Origin: an uncultured Variovorax sp.
GTDB lineage: Bacteria > Pseudomonadota > Gammaproteobacteria > Burkholderiales > Burkholderiaceae
Direction of reading: 5' to 3'
NCBI GenBank assembly: GCA_946478645.1
Contig: CAMLCW010000146.1
Coordinates: 1 to 11,785 of the forward strand
DNA: 11,785 bases
Below, in pieces: positions 1 to 7,184 of the stretch. The translations under genes and the position numbers were made by a program. Every line of letters starts with the position of its first letter. Position 1 is the stretch's first letter. The notes under the pieces are model-generated. The model was not told the origin of the DNA, made no database searches, and saw nothing but the letters and a program-made list of their open reading frames with translations.

Positions 1-1
1 G

Positions 2-727
2 CTCTGGGGCGGCTTCAGCCTGCTGCTGTCGCTCTGGCTCGGCGGCGCCTCCTTGGACATGCGCGGCGCCTATGCGCAGGCCGATGCGGCCCTCGCGGCC
101 TACCGCGCGACGCCGGCCGACGTGGTGGCGCAGCACCTGCGCGATCTGGCGCAGATCTGGTGGATCACGGTGCTGATCCAGGCGCCGTGCGCGCTGGCGA
201 TGTTCTTCGCGGGCTGCGTCGCGGGCCGCCGGCGCCTGCTGGCCGACGGCGGCGTGCCGGCGGCGGTGTGGCGGCGCGTGTGGATCTGGGGGCTGGCCGT
301 GGGGCTGCCGGGCGCGGCGTTCTACGCGGCGTCGGTGCACCGGCTGGACGACACGGCGCGCAGCTTTCAGGGGCTCGCGGTCACGCTGTTCACGGCGCCG
401 TTCCTGAGCGCGGCCTACGGGGCCGGGCTGGTGCTGCTGCTGCGCACGCCGCGCGGCCGCGCGCTCGAAGCCTGGCTCGCGCCCGCGGGCCGCATGGCAC
501 TGTCGAACTACCTGCTGCAGTCGCTGGTGTGTGCCTGGCTCTTCCTGGCCTATGGGCTGCGCCGGATCGGCGAGACCGGGCCGCTCGCCGCGATGGCGAT
601 CGCGTGCGCGATCTTCGCCTGCCAGTTGCTGCTGAGCCGCTGGTGGATGCGGCGCTTTGCCTACGGGCCGTTCGAGTGGCTGCTGCGCGCCGTCACGAAC
701 CTGCAGCTTCCGCCAATGCGGCGCTAG
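2..727 (+). CDS. DUF418 family inner-membrane protein, C-terminal part (5' end outside window)
   Basis: The frame is open from the window edge, so the gene starts upstream; 241 residues are visible. At least five strongly hydrophobic stretches are separated by short Arg-rich loops, the pattern of a polytopic inner-membrane protein. The segment GRMALSNYLLQS, followed about 55 residues later by FAYGPFEWLLRAVT, matches the hallmark C-terminal end of DUF418 (YeiB-like) proteins: G-R-M/A-x-T/S-N-Y near the last helices and a terminal G-P-x-E-W-L-x-R. Family members are membrane proteins of unproven function, often discussed as transporters or acyltransferase-like. No substrate can be read from this fragment. 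Its last 35 bases overlap the end of the convergent mscS gene. Family assignment is fairly sure; function is unknown. Confidence 0.85.
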   Translation, partial: LWGGFSLLLSLWLGGASLDMRGAYAQADAALAAYRATPADVVAQHLRDLAQIWWITVLIQAPCALAMFFAGCVAGRRRLLADGGVPAAVWRRVWIWGLAVGLPGAAFYAASVHRLDDTARSFQGLAVTLFTAPFLSAAYGAGLVLLLRTPRGRALEAWLAPAGRMALSNYLLQSLVCAWLFLAYGLRRIGETGPLAAMAIACAIFACQLLLSRWWMRRFAYGPFEWLLRAVTNLQLPPMRR

Positions 728-1778
728 CATTGCCGCCGCCGCCTTCGGCCTCGAAGCGCATCTTCGGCAGGAACTGCGGATATTCACGCTGCATGAAGCC
801 GATCAGCTCTTCGCGCACCTTGCAGCGCAGGTCGAAGGCCAGGCCCGAGGTGGCTGCGGTGCACAGCACGCGGACCTGCATCGTGCGTTCGGTGGCGTCG
901 GTCACCTGCAGGTTGAAGAAGCGGCCGTCCCACTCGGGCGCAGCCTTCACGATGCGCTCGAGCGCTTCGCGCAGCGGCGCCAGCGGCATGCCGTAGTCGA
1001 CGTAGACGAACACCGAGCCGAGCAGTTGCGCCGAGTGGCGGGTCCAGTTCTGGAACGGCTTCTCGATGAAGTAGGTGAGTGGCAGGATCAGCCGCCGGTC
1101 GTCCCAGATCTTGAGCACCACGAAGGTGCCGGTGATCTCCTCGACGCGGCCCCATTCGCCTTCGACCACGAGCACGTCGTCGATGCGGATCGGCTGCGCC
1201 AGCGCGATCTGCAGGCCCGCGATCAGGTTGCTGAACACCGGCTTGGCCGCCAGACCGGCCACGATGCCGATCACGCCGGCCGACGCCAACAGGCTGGCGC
1301 CCACCTGGCGCGCGCCCGGAAAGGTCATGAGCATCATCGCGGCGCCGGCCACCAGCACGATGCTGATGGCGGTGCGCGAGAGCACGCGCGTCTGCGTGAG
1401 CACGCGGCGCGCCTGCAGGTTGTCGGCCACGTCGTAGGGATTCTTCGCCAGCACGCCGTCGGCGAAGCCGCTGATCGCCCGCACCAGCAGCCAGGTGGTG
1501 GCGGCGATCAGCGCGAGGCCGTTCATGTGGCGCACCGTGCCGAGAAAGCGCAAGTGCTCCGGCGCGGCCTGGAACACGAGCAGCAAGGCGATCAGCGGCA
1601 GCACCAGCCGGGCCGGTGCATAGCAGCTGAGCACCATCGAATGCAGCGTGAGCGCGGGGCGGGTGATGCGCCTGAGCACGGCGGCGCCGACACGGTGGAT
1701 CAGCAGGGAGAGCGGGACGGCGATGAGAACGGCAATCCAGGTGCCGAGCCAGGGGTGGTCGAGGATCTCTTGGGTCAT
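693..1778 (-). CDS. MscS family mechanosensitive ion channel
   Basis: This 361-residue inner-membrane channel is expected to open under membrane tension and release solutes on osmotic down-shock. Hydrophobic helices lie near residues 12-32, 55-72, 86-103 and 135-152. They are followed by the Gly/Ala-rich pore helix at about 160-192, containing AGVIGIVAGLAAKPVFSNLI, the MscS TM3 signature. Residues 196-246 form the beta domain (DDVLVVEGEWGRVEEI, then LPLTYFIEKPFQNWTR), and the alpha/beta vestibule domain runs to about 342. The tail is Gly/Ala-rich. The N-terminal part, with four helices before the pore helix, is longer than in E. coli MscS (286 aa, two such helices), as in many proteobacterial paralogues. 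The start codon shares one base with the stop of the upstream FUSC gene (TGATG), and no Shine-Dalgarno is visible in the preceding C-rich bases, suggesting coupled reinitiation. The 3' end overlaps the convergent DUF418 gene by 35 bp. Confidence 0.93.
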   Translation of the reverse strand: MTQEILDHPWLGTWIAVLIAVPLSLLIHRVGAAVLRRITRPALTLHSMVLSCYAPARLVLPLIALLLVFQAAPEHLRFLGTVRHMNGLALIAATTWLLVRAISGFADGVLAKNPYDVADNLQARRVLTQTRVLSRTAISIVLVAGAAMMLMTFPGARQVGASLLASAGVIGIVAGLAAKPVFSNLIAGLQIALAQPIRIDDVLVVEGEWGRVEEITGTFVVLKIWDDRRLILPLTYFIEKPFQNWTRHSAQLLGSVFVYVDYGMPLAPLREALERIVKAAPEWDGRFFNLQVTDATERTMQVRVLCTAATSGLAFDLRCKVREELIGFMQREYPQFLPKMRFEAEGGGGNASAALAEAAGS

Positions 1779-4021
1779 CAGGCGGGGGGCGTTGCTGGGT
1801 CTGTGGTTTCGTTCAGGTGTTGAAGGATGCGCGCCGCGTCGTCGCGCAGCTGCGTCGCGAGTGCCGTGGCCAGGTCGAGCCGGCGCAGCAGCCAGGGGCT
1901 GATGTCATTCTCGAACGGGTCGGGCAGCGGGGGGATGGGGCCACCCACCGCCGTCGAGCCTGGGCTCTCCGGCTGGGCCGGCCCGGTCGTGGGCAGGGTT
2001 CCGATGGCAGCGGCGATGCGCTCGGCGGTGCGGCCGATCGGGCCTTCGATCTCGCTCGGCGTGAGCCGGTCGCGCCGCAGCACGAGCATCGACTTGACCG
2101 CACTGAGCTGCGCGAGCAACTGGTAGCTGTGCGCCTGCAAGTGTTCGAGCGGCTCGACCGGCGGTTGCACCGCACGCGGCTCGGACAGCGAGCGCTGCGT
2201 GGCCTGCACCAGCGCCGACAGACTGTCGAAAGCCTCGCGGCGCGCGAGCCGCCATTCGAGCTCGGGGCTGCTGTCGATGGCCTGCAACTGCCCGAGGCCG
2301 AGCGCCAGCCGGGCATGGCGTGCCTGCGCGGTGAGCACCCGCGCCACCAGCGCCGGGATCTGTCCGCGTTCCCACGAGGGCAGCACATAGCAGAAGCCCC
2401 AGGCCAGCGCGGCGCCGATCAGCGTGTCGGCGATGCGTTCGAACAGCGCGAAGATCGGCGCCGTGCCGGTGTTGAGCATGTGCGCCTGCACCAGGCCGAG
2501 CACCGTGGCGGCCACCGCGGTGATCAGGTAGCGGCGCACCGCGAAGCTGTGCGCGATCGCCTGCGACACCGTGACGATGACCAGCAGCGCCAGCGGCGAC
2601 GGATGTGCGGCCAGCAGCCCGACCGCGAGCACGCTGCCGAGCAGCGTGCCGGCGACCCGGCTGTTGCGCCGCTCCAGCGTCTGCGAGAGGCTGCCGCGCA
2701 GCACCACGACGATGGTCAGCAGGATCCAGTAGTCGTGCGATATCCAGGGCAGCGAGACCGCGATGATGTAGCCGGCCGCGATGGCGAGCGCGGCGCGGAT
2801 CGCATGGCGCAGCGGCGGCGCGTCCCAGCGCCAGAGCGCGAAGAACGGCAGGATCGACCAGTCGGTCGGGCTCACGAAGAGCTGCCAGTTGGCCCGCACC
2901 ACCGCGAGGTCGGGCGCGGCATCGCCGCGCGCCATGGCCGACAGGCGCAGCACTTCGTCGTTGATGTGGCCGATGCGGCTCGCGAGGCCGCGCGCGAGCA
3001 TGGCGGCATTCGGCCCGGGCAGGCCGTGCCCCGGGGCGTGGTCCTCGCCTGGCAGGTGGATCGCCGCGAGCCGCGGCCGGCGGTCGGACAGCGCCTCGGG
3101 CTGGCGGCCCAGCAGCAGTGCGTCGCCGAGCGCGGCGGTGTCGTCGGCGAGCTCCTCGAGCACGCGCCGCATCTCGATCAGTGCCTCGGCATGGTCGGGG
3201 TGGCTCTTGAGCGCGTCGAGGTCGAGCTCGCTCGCGAGCAGCTGGTCGCGCATCTCGAGCACGATCACCAGCATCGCGGCCAGCCGCTGGCGCCGCGGCG
3301 TGCGCGGCGACTCCAGCACGATGTCGCGCGTGGCCTGTAGCTGGTCGGCCAGCGCCGCCTGTTCGCGCAGCAGCCGGCCCAGGAGCGGTGCGGGCGTGTC
3401 GCGCACGTCGCGCGTGTCGTCGCGCGGCGTGAACTGGCTCGCTTCGGTGCGCATCAGCGCGGCCAGCGAATACAGCACGTCCGAGATCGACTGGACCCGG
3501 AAGCGCCAGTTCAGCGCCTGGTTGGCGAGCGTGGCCCAGGCCACGTAGAGCGCGGCGCCGAGGCCGAAGTGCCAGGTGCGCTCGAGCGTCTCGGCCAGCC
3601 CGCTCGGCGCGGGCGTGGCCATCGAGAAGATCATCGAGAACATCACCGCGATCGCGATCGGGATGCCCCGCTTGCCCCAGGCCATCGCCAAAAAGGCGAC
3701 GAAGGTGGCGGGCACCAGCACCAGCCCGAGGCGGATCGGCGCGGCGTGCAGCAGCTGCACCAGGAAGAACAGCGGCAGCCCGAGCAGCGGTGCCGGCAGC
3801 ATCTGGAAGAACTTGCCGCGGCGCGGGCCCGGCAAGTCGGGCGGCGCGGTGACGATCACGCCGACCGCCGCGGTCGAGGCCGCGATGGCGCCGAGCCAGA
3901 GGTGCACGCCGCCCGAGATCAGCAGCAGGCCGATCGCGACCGTGAGCCCGCTCGCGACGTACTGGCTCAGCGCCGTGCGCAGCGCCTCGCGGGCCTGGGT
4001 GGCGGCGACCGGCCCCGCCAT
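1778..4021 (-). CDS. FUSC family inner-membrane protein (YccS/YhfK-like, aromatic acid exporter related)
   Basis: The protein has 747 residues and the full double architecture of the FUSC superfamily. A first membrane block spans about residues 22-166 (roughly six helices). A long soluble region of about 175-400 is rich in Leu, Arg and acidic residues and probably helical. A second membrane block at about 403-548 contains the FUSC-type segment HDYWILLTIVVVLRG followed by RRNSRVAGTLLGS. A cytoplasmic tail follows. Relatives include E. coli YccS/YhfK, the p-hydroxybenzoate exporter AaeB and plant aluminium-activated malate transporters, so export of organic anions is plausible; the substrate is not readable. 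The start is set by the TGATG overlap with the suhB stop. The frame stays open for another 683 codons upstream, but those lie antisense or out of frame to suhB and trmJ and do not resemble a protein. Its stop overlaps the mscS start in the same way. Confidence 0.93.
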   Translation of the reverse strand: MAGPVAATQAREALRTALSQYVASGLTVAIGLLLISGGVHLWLGAIAASTAAVGVIVTAPPDLPGPRRGKFFQMLPAPLLGLPLFFLVQLLHAAPIRLGLVLVPATFVAFLAMAWGKRGIPIAIAVMFSMIFSMATPAPSGLAETLERTWHFGLGAALYVAWATLANQALNWRFRVQSISDVLYSLAALMRTEASQFTPRDDTRDVRDTPAPLLGRLLREQAALADQLQATRDIVLESPRTPRRQRLAAMLVIVLEMRDQLLASELDLDALKSHPDHAEALIEMRRVLEELADDTAALGDALLLGRQPEALSDRRPRLAAIHLPGEDHAPGHGLPGPNAAMLARGLASRIGHINDEVLRLSAMARGDAAPDLAVVRANWQLFVSPTDWSILPFFALWRWDAPPLRHAIRAALAIAAGYIIAVSLPWISHDYWILLTIVVVLRGSLSQTLERRNSRVAGTLLGSVLAVGLLAAHPSPLALLVIVTVSQAIAHSFAVRRYLITAVAATVLGLVQAHMLNTGTAPIFALFERIADTLIGAALAWGFCYVLPSWERGQIPALVARVLTAQARHARLALGLGQLQAIDSSPELEWRLARREAFDSLSALVQATQRSLSEPRAVQPPVEPLEHLQAHSYQLLAQLSAVKSMLVLRRDRLTPSEIEGPIGRTAERIAAAIGTLPTTGPAQPESPGSTAVGGPIPPLPDPFENDISPWLLRRLDLATALATQLRDDAARILQHLNETTDPATPPA

Positions 4022-5076
4022 CACTGCGCGGGTGCGTCGCCCTCGGCGGCGGGCGCTTCGCGCTTGACGCGGGTGAGCTTGCGCGGGGCCGCCGGCGCGG
4101 CGGGCGGCGCTGCCGCGGGGGTTTCGCCGTCTTCCAGCGAGGCCGCGGTCTGGTCGGTCACGGTGCTGCGCGCGTAGAGGTCGGCCGAAGCCTCGTCGGG
4201 GCGCGTGCGGGTCGAGGCCGACACCGCGCGCACGCGGTCGCTCGCGCGCAGCTTGTCGTCCACGCTCGCGAACTTCGAGTACTTGGCGAGCAGCGGCACC
4301 AGCTGGCCGTAGATGCGCGGCGCGCCGGCCAGGCATTCGCGCTGGTCGAGGAACTCGGGCTCGCCCGTGAAGTTGCCGATCAGGCCGCCGGCCTCGGTGA
4401 CCAGCAGCGAACCCGCGGCCACGTCCCAGGGGTTGAGCCCGGTTTCGAAGAAGGCGTCGGTGAAGCCCGCGGCCACGTAGGCCAGGTCGAGCGCCGCGGC
4501 GCCCGGGCGGCGCAGCCCGGCCATGCGCGGCATCATGTCGGCCATGATCGCGAGGTACTGCTTGAAGTTGTCGCCGCTGCGGAACGGGAAGCCGGTCGAG
4601 ACCAGGCATTCGCTGAGCTTGGTGCGCTTCGACACGCGGATGCGGCGCTCGTTCATGTAGGCGCCGCGGCCCTTGGTGGCGGTGAACAGGTCGTTGCGGC
4701 TCGGGTCGTAGATGACGGCCTGCTCGATCTTGCCGCGCACCGACAGCGCGATCGAGACGCAATAGACCGGGAAGCCGTGGATGAAGTTGGTGGTGCCGTC
4801 GAGCGGATCGATGATCCAGACGAACTCGGAATCCTTGGCGCCGTATTCGGTGCCCGATTCCTCGGCCAGGATGCCGTGCCCCGGATACGCGCCAAGCAGC
4901 GTTTCGATGATGACCTGCTCGCTGGCGTGGTCGACTTCGGTGACGAAGTCGTTGACCTGCTTCTGCGAGATGCGCACGGCCTCGACGTCGAGGGCGGCGC
5001 GGTTGATGATCGCGCCGGCGGCGCGTGCGGCCTTGACGGCCACATTGAGCATGGGATGCAGGTTGGGGGACGACAT
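4021..5076 (-). CDS. suhB: Inositol-1-monophosphatase family protein SuhB, with C-terminal extension
   Basis: This is a Mg2+-dependent phosphatase of the IMPase/FBPase fold. In E. coli, SuhB also acts as a Nus factor in rRNA antitermination. The metal site is complete: E72-E73 in AEESG, D90-P-L-D93-G-T95 in the [13 protein letters not shown] motif, and W217-D218 in [17 protein letters not shown]. The catalytic fold ends near residue 268, about where E. coli SuhB (267 aa) ends. Some 80 further residues follow: a hydrophilic stretch, an Ala/Pro-rich run and a basic segment KLTRVKRE near the C terminus, probably disordered. The ATG at 5076 gives an N terminus ([17 protein letters not shown]) matching the family. 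It is divergent from trmJ across 118 bp, and its TGA overlaps the FUSC start. Confidence 0.94.
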   Translation of the reverse strand: MSSPNLHPMLNVAVKAARAAGAIINRAALDVEAVRISQKQVNDFVTEVDHASEQVIIETLLGAYPGHGILAEESGTEYGAKDSEFVWIIDPLDGTTNFIHGFPVYCVSIALSVRGKIEQAVIYDPSRNDLFTATKGRGAYMNERRIRVSKRTKLSECLVSTGFPFRSGDNFKQYLAIMADMMPRMAGLRRPGAAALDLAYVAAGFTDAFFETGLNPWDVAAGSLLVTEAGGLIGNFTGEPEFLDQRECLAGAPRIYGQLVPLLAKYSKFASVDDKLRASDRVRAVSASTRTRPDEASADLYARSTVTDQTAASLEDGETPAAAPPAAPAAPRKLTRVKREAPAAEGDAPAQ

Positions 5077-5154
5077 TGGATTGTGGAAGAACGGCGTAAG
5101 GAGCGGCAGGTGCCCCGATGGGCGGCCCGGCGATGCGGGCGGCGAGAATCGGGG

Positions 5155-5183
5155 ATTTTACCGGCTCCGCCGTTTCCGTGTCC
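5155..5183 (-). promoter_or_regulatory. Possible suhB-operon promoter
   Basis: In the GC-rich spacer between suhB and trmJ the leftward strand reads TAAAAT (5160 down to 5155), a good -10 hexamer and the only AT-rich spot there. About 17 bases upstream the sequence GGACAC is a poor -35. Transcription would start near 5148 and give a leader of roughly 70 bases. This rests on motif resemblance only. Confidence 0.3.
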
Positions 5184-5194
5184 CCTCGATCGCC

Positions 5195-5947
5195 ATGCGC
5201 ACCCGCTTCATCCTGATCCAGACCAGCCATGCCGGCAACGTGGGCGCCGCCGCGCGCGCCATGAAGACCATGGGTTTCGACGACCTCGTGCTGGTCGCGC
5301 CGCGCTGGCCCAACGTGCTGCGGCGCGAAGAAACCATCCAGCGCGCGAGCGGCGCGCTCGACGTGCTGGCCAACGCCCGCATCGTCGAGACGCTCGACGA
5401 GGCGCTCGACGGCATCACCCACTTGTGCGCCACCGCCATGGTGCCGCGCGACTTCGGCCCGCCCACGCGCACGCCGCGCGAACACCTCGCGCCGCTCGCG
5501 GTGGAGGGCGACCAGCACGTCGCGTTCCTGTTCGGCTCCGAGCGTTTTGGCATGCGGAATGAAGACGTCTACCGCTGCCATGTCGCGCTCACCATCCCGA
5601 CCGATCCGAAATTCGGCTCGCTCAACCTGGGCGCTGCGATCCAGGTGATCGCCTATGAATGGCGGCTCGCACTCGGCGGCTACGCGGTGCGCGACGCCAC
5701 CGCGCCCGTGCAGGCGGCCGATGCCAAGGCGGTGGCCGGCATGCTCGATCACTGGGAGCGCTCGCTGGTGGCGATCGGCTTTCTCGACCCCGAGGCGCCG
5801 AAGAAGCTGATGCCGCGGCTGCAGCAGCTCTTCAATCGCGCCCAGCCCACGCCCGAGGAGATCCACATCCTGCGCGGCATCGCCAAGGCCATGGCCGACG
5901 CGGCCGTGAAAACCCCGTCGGCCGTGCGCGAAGATCCCTGGCCTTAG
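5195..5947 (+). CDS. trmJ: tRNA (cytidine/uridine-32-2'-O)-methyltransferase TrmJ
   Basis: This SPOUT-class, SAM-dependent methyltransferase of the TrmH/SpoU group modifies the ribose at position 32 of the tRNA anticodon loop. All three SPOUT motifs are present in 250 residues: N15-x-G-x-x-A-R21 near the N terminus ([16 protein letters not shown]), [10 protein letters not shown] at 111-120 with E116, and [18 protein letters not shown] at 134-151, which form the trefoil knot that binds SAM. The C-terminal stretch (about 175-240, [21 protein letters not shown]) matches the TrmJ-specific tail and argues against TrmH or TrmL. The ATG at 5195 gives the usual family N terminus; the frame is open further upstream but only antisense to suhB. 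No Shine-Dalgarno is obvious. E. coli suhB and trmJ are also divergent neighbours, which supports both calls. cysE follows after 43 bp. Confidence 0.94.
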   Translation: MRTRFILIQTSHAGNVGAAARAMKTMGFDDLVLVAPRWPNVLRREETIQRASGALDVLANARIVETLDEALDGITHLCATAMVPRDFGPPTRTPREHLAPLAVEGDQHVAFLFGSERFGMRNEDVYRCHVALTIPTDPKFGSLNLGAAIQVIAYEWRLALGGYAVRDATAPVQAADAKAVAGMLDHWERSLVAIGFLDPEAPKKLMPRLQQLFNRAQPTPEEIHILRGIAKAMADAAVKTPSAVREDPWP

Positions 5948-5959
5948 ACTGCCCGGCCC

Positions 5960-5971
5960 TATCGATATAAC
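5960..5971 (+). promoter_or_regulatory. AT-rich -10-like site upstream of cysE
   Basis: The 43-bp trmJ-cysE gap contains TATCGATATAAC. This holds a perfect 8-bp palindrome (TATCGATA) and a 5-of-6 match to the sigma-70 -10 box (TATAAC, 5966-5971). A matching -35 is not convincing; TTAGAC at 5944-5949 overlaps the trmJ end. It may give cysE its own promoter in addition to read-through from trmJ. Confidence 0.3.
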
Positions 5972-5990
5972 GACAACGAAGAAGGCAGCG

Positions 5991-6764
5991 ATGTTCTCTC
6001 GGTTGCGCGCCGACATCCGGTGCATTCTCGAACGCGATCCCGCCGCGCGCAGCGCCTGGGAAGTGATCACCGTCTACCCGGGCTTCCACGCCGTGGTGCT
6101 GCACCGCTGGGCGCATGCCTGCTGGACCCATGGCTTCAAGTGGCCGGCACGCTTCATCGCCCACGTCGCACGCTGGCTCACCGGCATCGAGATCCATCCC
6201 GCGGCCAAGATCGGCGAGCGCGTGTTCTTCGACCATGCGATGGGCGTGGTGGTGGGCGAGACCGCCGAGATCGGCGACGGCTGCACCATCTACCAGGGCG
6301 TGACCCTCGGCGGCACCTCGCTCTACAAGGGCACCAAGCGGCATCCCACGCTCGGGCGCAACGTGGTGGTGAGCGCGGGCGCCAAGGTGCTCGGCGGCTT
6401 CGAGGTGGGCGACGGCGCCAAGATCGGCAGCAATGCGGTGGTCATCAAGCCGGTGCCCGCGGGCGCGACGGCGGTGGGCATTCCCGCGCGGATCATTCCG
6501 TCGAAGGCCGGCGAGAGCGCCGACGTGGCCGCGCCGCAGAAGTTCTCTGCCTACGGCATCACGCAGGAAGACGATCCGCTGAGCCAGGCGATGCGCAGCC
6601 TGATCGACAACGCCGCGGGCCAGGAACACCAGATCGCGCTCTTGTGGCAGGCGATCGAGAAGCTGTCGGCGCAGCCCGGCAGCAGCAAGGACTGCGTGCC
6701 TGGCGATGCGCAGCGCGGGGAGAGCTTCGAGGCGGAGAAGCTCTCGCAGATGATTGGGAAGTAG
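5991..6764 (+). CDS. cysE: Serine O-acetyltransferase CysE (short type)
   Basis: The enzyme transfers acetyl from acetyl-CoA to L-serine, making O-acetylserine, the committed step of cysteine synthesis in the cytosol. Residues about 63-170 form the left-handed beta helix of hexapeptide repeats ([41 protein letters not shown]). The active-site D81-H82 in [13 protein letters not shown] and H118 in TKRHPTLG match the catalytic residues of known serine acetyltransferases. The N-terminal helical part is short (start [19 protein letters not shown]), as in EpsC/NifP-type enzymes rather than the 273-aa E. coli form. A C-terminal extension of about 85 residues follows, predicted mostly helical ([29 protein letters not shown]). 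GAAGAAGG at 5978-5985 is a well-placed ribosome binding site. Whether the enzyme is feedback-inhibited by cysteine cannot be read. Confidence 0.95.
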   Translation: MFSRLRADIRCILERDPAARSAWEVITVYPGFHAVVLHRWAHACWTHGFKWPARFIAHVARWLTGIEIHPAAKIGERVFFDHAMGVVVGETAEIGDGCTIYQGVTLGGTSLYKGTKRHPTLGRNVVVSAGAKVLGGFEVGDGAKIGSNAVVIKPVPAGATAVGIPARIIPSKAGESADVAAPQKFSAYGITQEDDPLSQAMRSLIDNAAGQEHQIALLWQAIEKLSAQPGSSKDCVPGDAQRGESFEAEKLSQMIGK

Positions 6765-6802
6765 CGGGGTGACGGCCCACAGAGAGAGGTGAATCCGATA
6801 AA

Positions 6803-6820
6803 TTGAATACGTGTATTCAA
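6803..6820. promoter_or_regulatory. Palindromic operator for the RHH antitoxin
   Basis: TTGAATAC-GT-GTATTCAA is a perfect inverted repeat with 8-bp arms and a 2-bp centre. It sits 13 bp upstream of the antitoxin ATG in a locally AT-rich stretch (a possible -10, TAAATT, begins at 6799). A GAGGG ribosome binding site lies between it and the ATG, at 6822-6826. Short palindromes of this kind are the usual binding sites through which RelB-type ribbon-helix-helix antitoxins repress their own operon. The palindrome is directly visible; binding is inferred. Confidence 0.65.
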
Positions 6821-6833
6821 CGAGGGCATCGTC

Positions 6834-7061
6834 ATGGCCACTTCGGTTCGACTTGATCCGGTGATCGAACAGCGTCTCGACCATCTCGCAGCTGTCACCG
6901 GTCGCACCAAGGCGTTCTATTTGCGCGAGTTGGTCGTGAGCGGCTTGGATGACCTTGAAGACCTGTATTTGGCCGAGCAGCGAATGGTCGACATCCGCGC
7001 CGGCAAGACCAAGACCGTGCCGCTCGAAGAAGTGATGAAGCGCTATGGCGTGGAGGGTTGA
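6834..7061 (+). CDS. Ribbon-helix-helix antitoxin, RelB-like
   Basis: This 75-residue protein has the plan of a type II antitoxin. The N-terminal beta strand (TSVRLD, residues 3-8) and two helices (9-22 and 24-36, including LAAVTGRTKAFYLRELV) make the DNA-binding ribbon-helix-helix dimer. The tail (EDLYLAEQRMVDIRAGKTK, then LEEVMKRYGV) is the toxin-wrapping part found in RelB/DUF6290-type antitoxins paired with RelE/ParE-superfamily toxins. The start is supported by GAGGG seven bases upstream and by the palindromic operator. Its last 17 bases overlap the toxin start, the normal coupled arrangement. The reading frame and conserved features look intact, although the partner is broken. It may persist as an autoregulator or as protection against a related toxin elsewhere, or simply be decaying more slowly. 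Confidence 0.87.
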   Translation: MATSVRLDPVIEQRLDHLAAVTGRTKAFYLRELVVSGLDDLEDLYLAEQRMVDIRAGKTKTVPLEEVMKRYGVEG

Positions 7062-7184
7062 GCTGGACCAGGAACCAGAGCGGGAACTGAGCAAACTCGA
7101 CCCACAAAGAGCGCGGCGAATTTTGATCAGCAGGTTCGCATCCTGGTCGTGAAGGTTGGCAACCGTCGCGAGATCTATCGGTGA
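7045..7184 (+). pseudogene. RelE/ParE-superfamily toxin, internally deleted and frameshifted
   Basis: ATG at 7045 overlaps the antitoxin end by 17 bp and opens MAWRVELDQEPERELSKLD, continuing PQRARRIL. This is the classic N terminus of RelE toxins (strand 1, then the A-x-x-E-L-x-K-L-D helix). The frame then runs into TGA at 7150-7152, giving only 35 residues. A shift into another frame at about 7128 gives QQVRILVVKVGNRREIYR and a stop at 7184. That is the typical last two strands of the same family (I-L-V-x-K/R-V/I-G-x-R-R-E-V-Y-R). The intact protein is usually about 85-95 residues. The middle part, around 40-50 residues including the W-x-Y-R-V-G-D-Y-R strand, is missing, and the deletion is not a multiple of three. 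The toxin should be dead. A sequencing error cannot explain it, because a whole block is missing. Confidence 0.82.

Noticed and set aside
657..3340. Long rightward frames opposite mscS and FUSC
   Set aside because: They encode low-complexity Arg/Gln/His-rich sequence typical of the complement of high-GC codons. The opposite strand gives complete, motif-bearing membrane proteins.
4022..6070. The FUSC frame stays open for 683 more codons upstream, so a 1430-residue protein could be drawn
   Set aside because: The extra part lies out of frame over suhB and antisense to trmJ, is Arg/Gly/His-rich with no recognisable domain, and the FUSC family N terminus starts at 4021. High GC makes stop codons rare in such shadow frames.
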